DNA of 6,488 nt from Deltaproteobacteria bacterium (GTDB taxonomy: Bacteria; Desulfobacterota; Binatia; UBA9968), in contig JACPFH010000245.1 of assembly GCA_016183075.1 (NCBI GenBank), positions 1 through 6,488 on the forward strand, in the 5' to 3' direction. The first letter of the stretch is position 1; each line of letters begins with the position of its first letter. A program made the translations under genes and the position numbers. Shown in pieces: positions 5,805-6,488 of the stretch. Below the pieces are notes generated by a model that saw only the letters and a list, made by a program, of their open reading frames with translations, was not told where the DNA came from and did no database searches.

Positions 5805-6353
5805 ATGAGCAAGCCAGTGGGTAAGATTGATTTGGCTAAATTTAGAGAAGCTAACAAGGAGCAGCGCGAGCGGGCCAAGGAGGGCCCTGAGGGGCACACC
5901 ATCCGGCAGCGCGCGGTGATCCGGCTCATCGAGGACCAGCTCAAGGAGGCGAGGGTCGGAGACTACACGATCGTGTGCGATGAGGCCAAATCGAGAAAAG
6001 GGGGAGGCAAGGGGCCATCGCCGCTTCAGTACTTCGTTGCCGCTGTGGGTTTTTGAATGTTCAGCCAACTGACGCGGTACGCGGCAGAACTGGATATTCC
6101 GATTGACGATGCGCAGATGGATATCCGCATGAGCTATGACACGCTGGGAAAGCTGGGACTGGCCGATGTCTCTCCTGCATGCCAGGAAGTGACTTACGCT
6201 TTGAGTATCAAGAGTCCGGCTCCATCGGAGAAGGTGAGAGAGATGGTTCAGATGATCGAGAAGGGCTGCCACACGATCAACACGATCAAGAACCCGATTC
6301 CTGTATCTGGCAAGCTCGTACACAACGGCCAGGAGTTCGAAGTGAAGCTGTAA
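5805..6353 (+). CDS. OsmC-family peroxiredoxin-like selenoprotein (in-frame UGA read as selenocysteine 84)
   Basis: Two open stretches in the same frame, 5805-6053 and 6057-6353, are separated only by TGA 6054-6056. Together they give one complete OsmC-family protein of 182 residues, a usual length. The first part ends GPSPLQYFVAAVGF and the second continues MFSQLTRYAAE; family members have a cysteine between these segments, the peroxidatic residue, so the TGA stands exactly at the catalytic position (residue 84). The partner cysteine is Cys155 in EKGCHTINTIKNPIPV; Cys126 (SPACQEV) is a further one. OsmC/Ohr proteins reduce organic hydroperoxides through such a Cys pair. The second part has an ATG right after the TGA but no Shine-Dalgarno, so separate translation is unlikely; the first part has GAGGAGGT at 5792-5799. 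A hairpin suited to a bacterial SECIS begins at the UGA (6055-6099). OsmC-like selenoproteins are known from environmental surveys. The alternative, a nonsense mutation, is less likely because both halves are well conserved. The OsmC call is near certain, the Sec reading likely. Confidence 0.87.
6054..6056 (+). other. In-frame TGA, probable selenocysteine codon
   Basis: The TGA replaces the codon of the conserved catalytic cysteine of the OsmC family (context VGF-U-MFSQL). The frame is open for 83 codons before and 98 codons after it, with family-typical sequence on both sides. Flanking bases are TTT before and ATG after. Confidence 0.82.
6055..6099 (+). promoter_or_regulatory. Candidate bacterial SECIS hairpin
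   Basis: Reading inward from the UGA: GAAT (6055-6058) pairs with ATTC (6096-6099), CCA (6065-6067) with TGG (6091-6093), CTG (6069-6071) with CAG (6085-6087), and CGCG (6073-6076) with CGCG (6080-6083). The tip is GTA, so GGU lies at the closing pair and loop, as often in bacterial SECIS elements, where SelB contacts a loop G. The loop starts 20 bases after the UGA, within the usual range. The stem has internal mismatches and was folded by eye. The same bases code for MFSQLTRYAAELDIP, so the structure is inside the gene. Confidence 0.6.
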
Positions 6354-6439
6354 ATAAGACCAGAGTTGGCTCCACGGCCTTAAGCCAGAAGTCCGGGATC
6401 AGAGGTCTCAGGTCAGAGATTTGTTCCGCGAGGATAGCA
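6354..6439. other. Short intergenic stretch with CAGAGGTC-like repeats
   Basis: No gene is seen. TCAGAG occurs at 6399-6404 and again at 6413-6418 amid related GGTC pieces, a weak low-complexity repeat. GGCT (6368-6371) and AGCC (6383-6386) could form a four-pair stem but no U tract follows, so I see no convincing terminator for the operon. Confidence 0.3.
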
Positions 6440-6488
6440 ATGAAAAAGTCTGGCTTCATGCAGACACTCTATCGGAAATTAACCGGAC
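6440..6488 (+). CDS. Start of a possible next gene, cut by the window edge
   Basis: ATG 6440 is preceded by GAGGA at 6430-6434, five bases upstream, and opens a frame reading MKKSGFMQTLYRKLTG up to the window end. The N-terminus is basic. Too little is present to name a product, and no hydrophobic signal segment is visible yet. Confidence 0.45.
   Translation, partial: MKKSGFMQTLYRKLTG

Noticed and set aside
6057..6353. Separate OsmC-like gene beginning at the ATG behind the TGA
   Set aside because: No Shine-Dalgarno, it would lack the N-terminal half of the OsmC fold and the catalytic residue, and the preceding open stretch supplies exactly that part in the same frame.
1..6488. CRISPR arrays, tRNA or rRNA genes, insertion sequences
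   Set aside because: No regularly spaced direct repeats, tRNA-like cloverleaf, rRNA core sequence or transposase segments were seen on either strand.

Overview
The window suggests an uncultured, moderately GC-rich Gram-negative bacterium. Several proteins carry Sec-type signal peptides, Shine-Dalgarno sites are strong, and a UGA codon appears to be read as selenocysteine, so the host should encode SelA/B/C/D. The gene content recalls uncultured deltaproteobacterial, Binatota or Methylomirabilota-like soil and subsurface lineages. That placement is an impression from family resemblance and the sequence does not prove it.

Left part (1-2211): a compact sugar-phosphate operon made of the end of zwf (glucose-6-phosphate dehydrogenase), glk (glucokinase) and pgl (6-phosphogluconolactonase). 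The genes overlap by 16 and 8 nt, so they are probably translationally coupled. Together they take glucose to 6-phosphogluconate and produce NADPH. Directly behind the pgl stop, 2212-2295 reads as what looks like the last ~27 codons of a thioredoxin reductase gene with no body and no start: a probable gene fossil.

Middle (2296-2838): a small gene (2424-2669) encodes an exported peptide with six Asn-Pro-Cys-Ala units in two blocks around a Lys/Ala linker. A clear intrinsic terminator (2691-2729) closes it. A short structured leader follows.

Right part (2839-6353): five genes on one strand with gaps of 17-50 nt, probably one operon. They are an exported formylglycine-generating-enzyme-like domain protein without the catalytic cysteines, a small CxxC protein that looks thioredoxin-fold, an iodothyronine-deiodinase-like protein that has lost the catalytic FGSxT(C/U)P segment, an exported metallo-beta-lactamase-fold protein that seems to lack the central metal-binding segment, and an OsmC-family protein interrupted by an in-frame TGA exactly where the peroxidatic cysteine belongs. 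The last is best read as one 182-residue selenoprotein (Sec84), with a plausible bacterial SECIS hairpin at the UGA. The common theme is thiol/selenol redox chemistry mixed with apparently inactivated relatives of redox or hydrolytic enzymes.

The window ends in a short non-coding stretch and the likely start of another gene (6440 onward).
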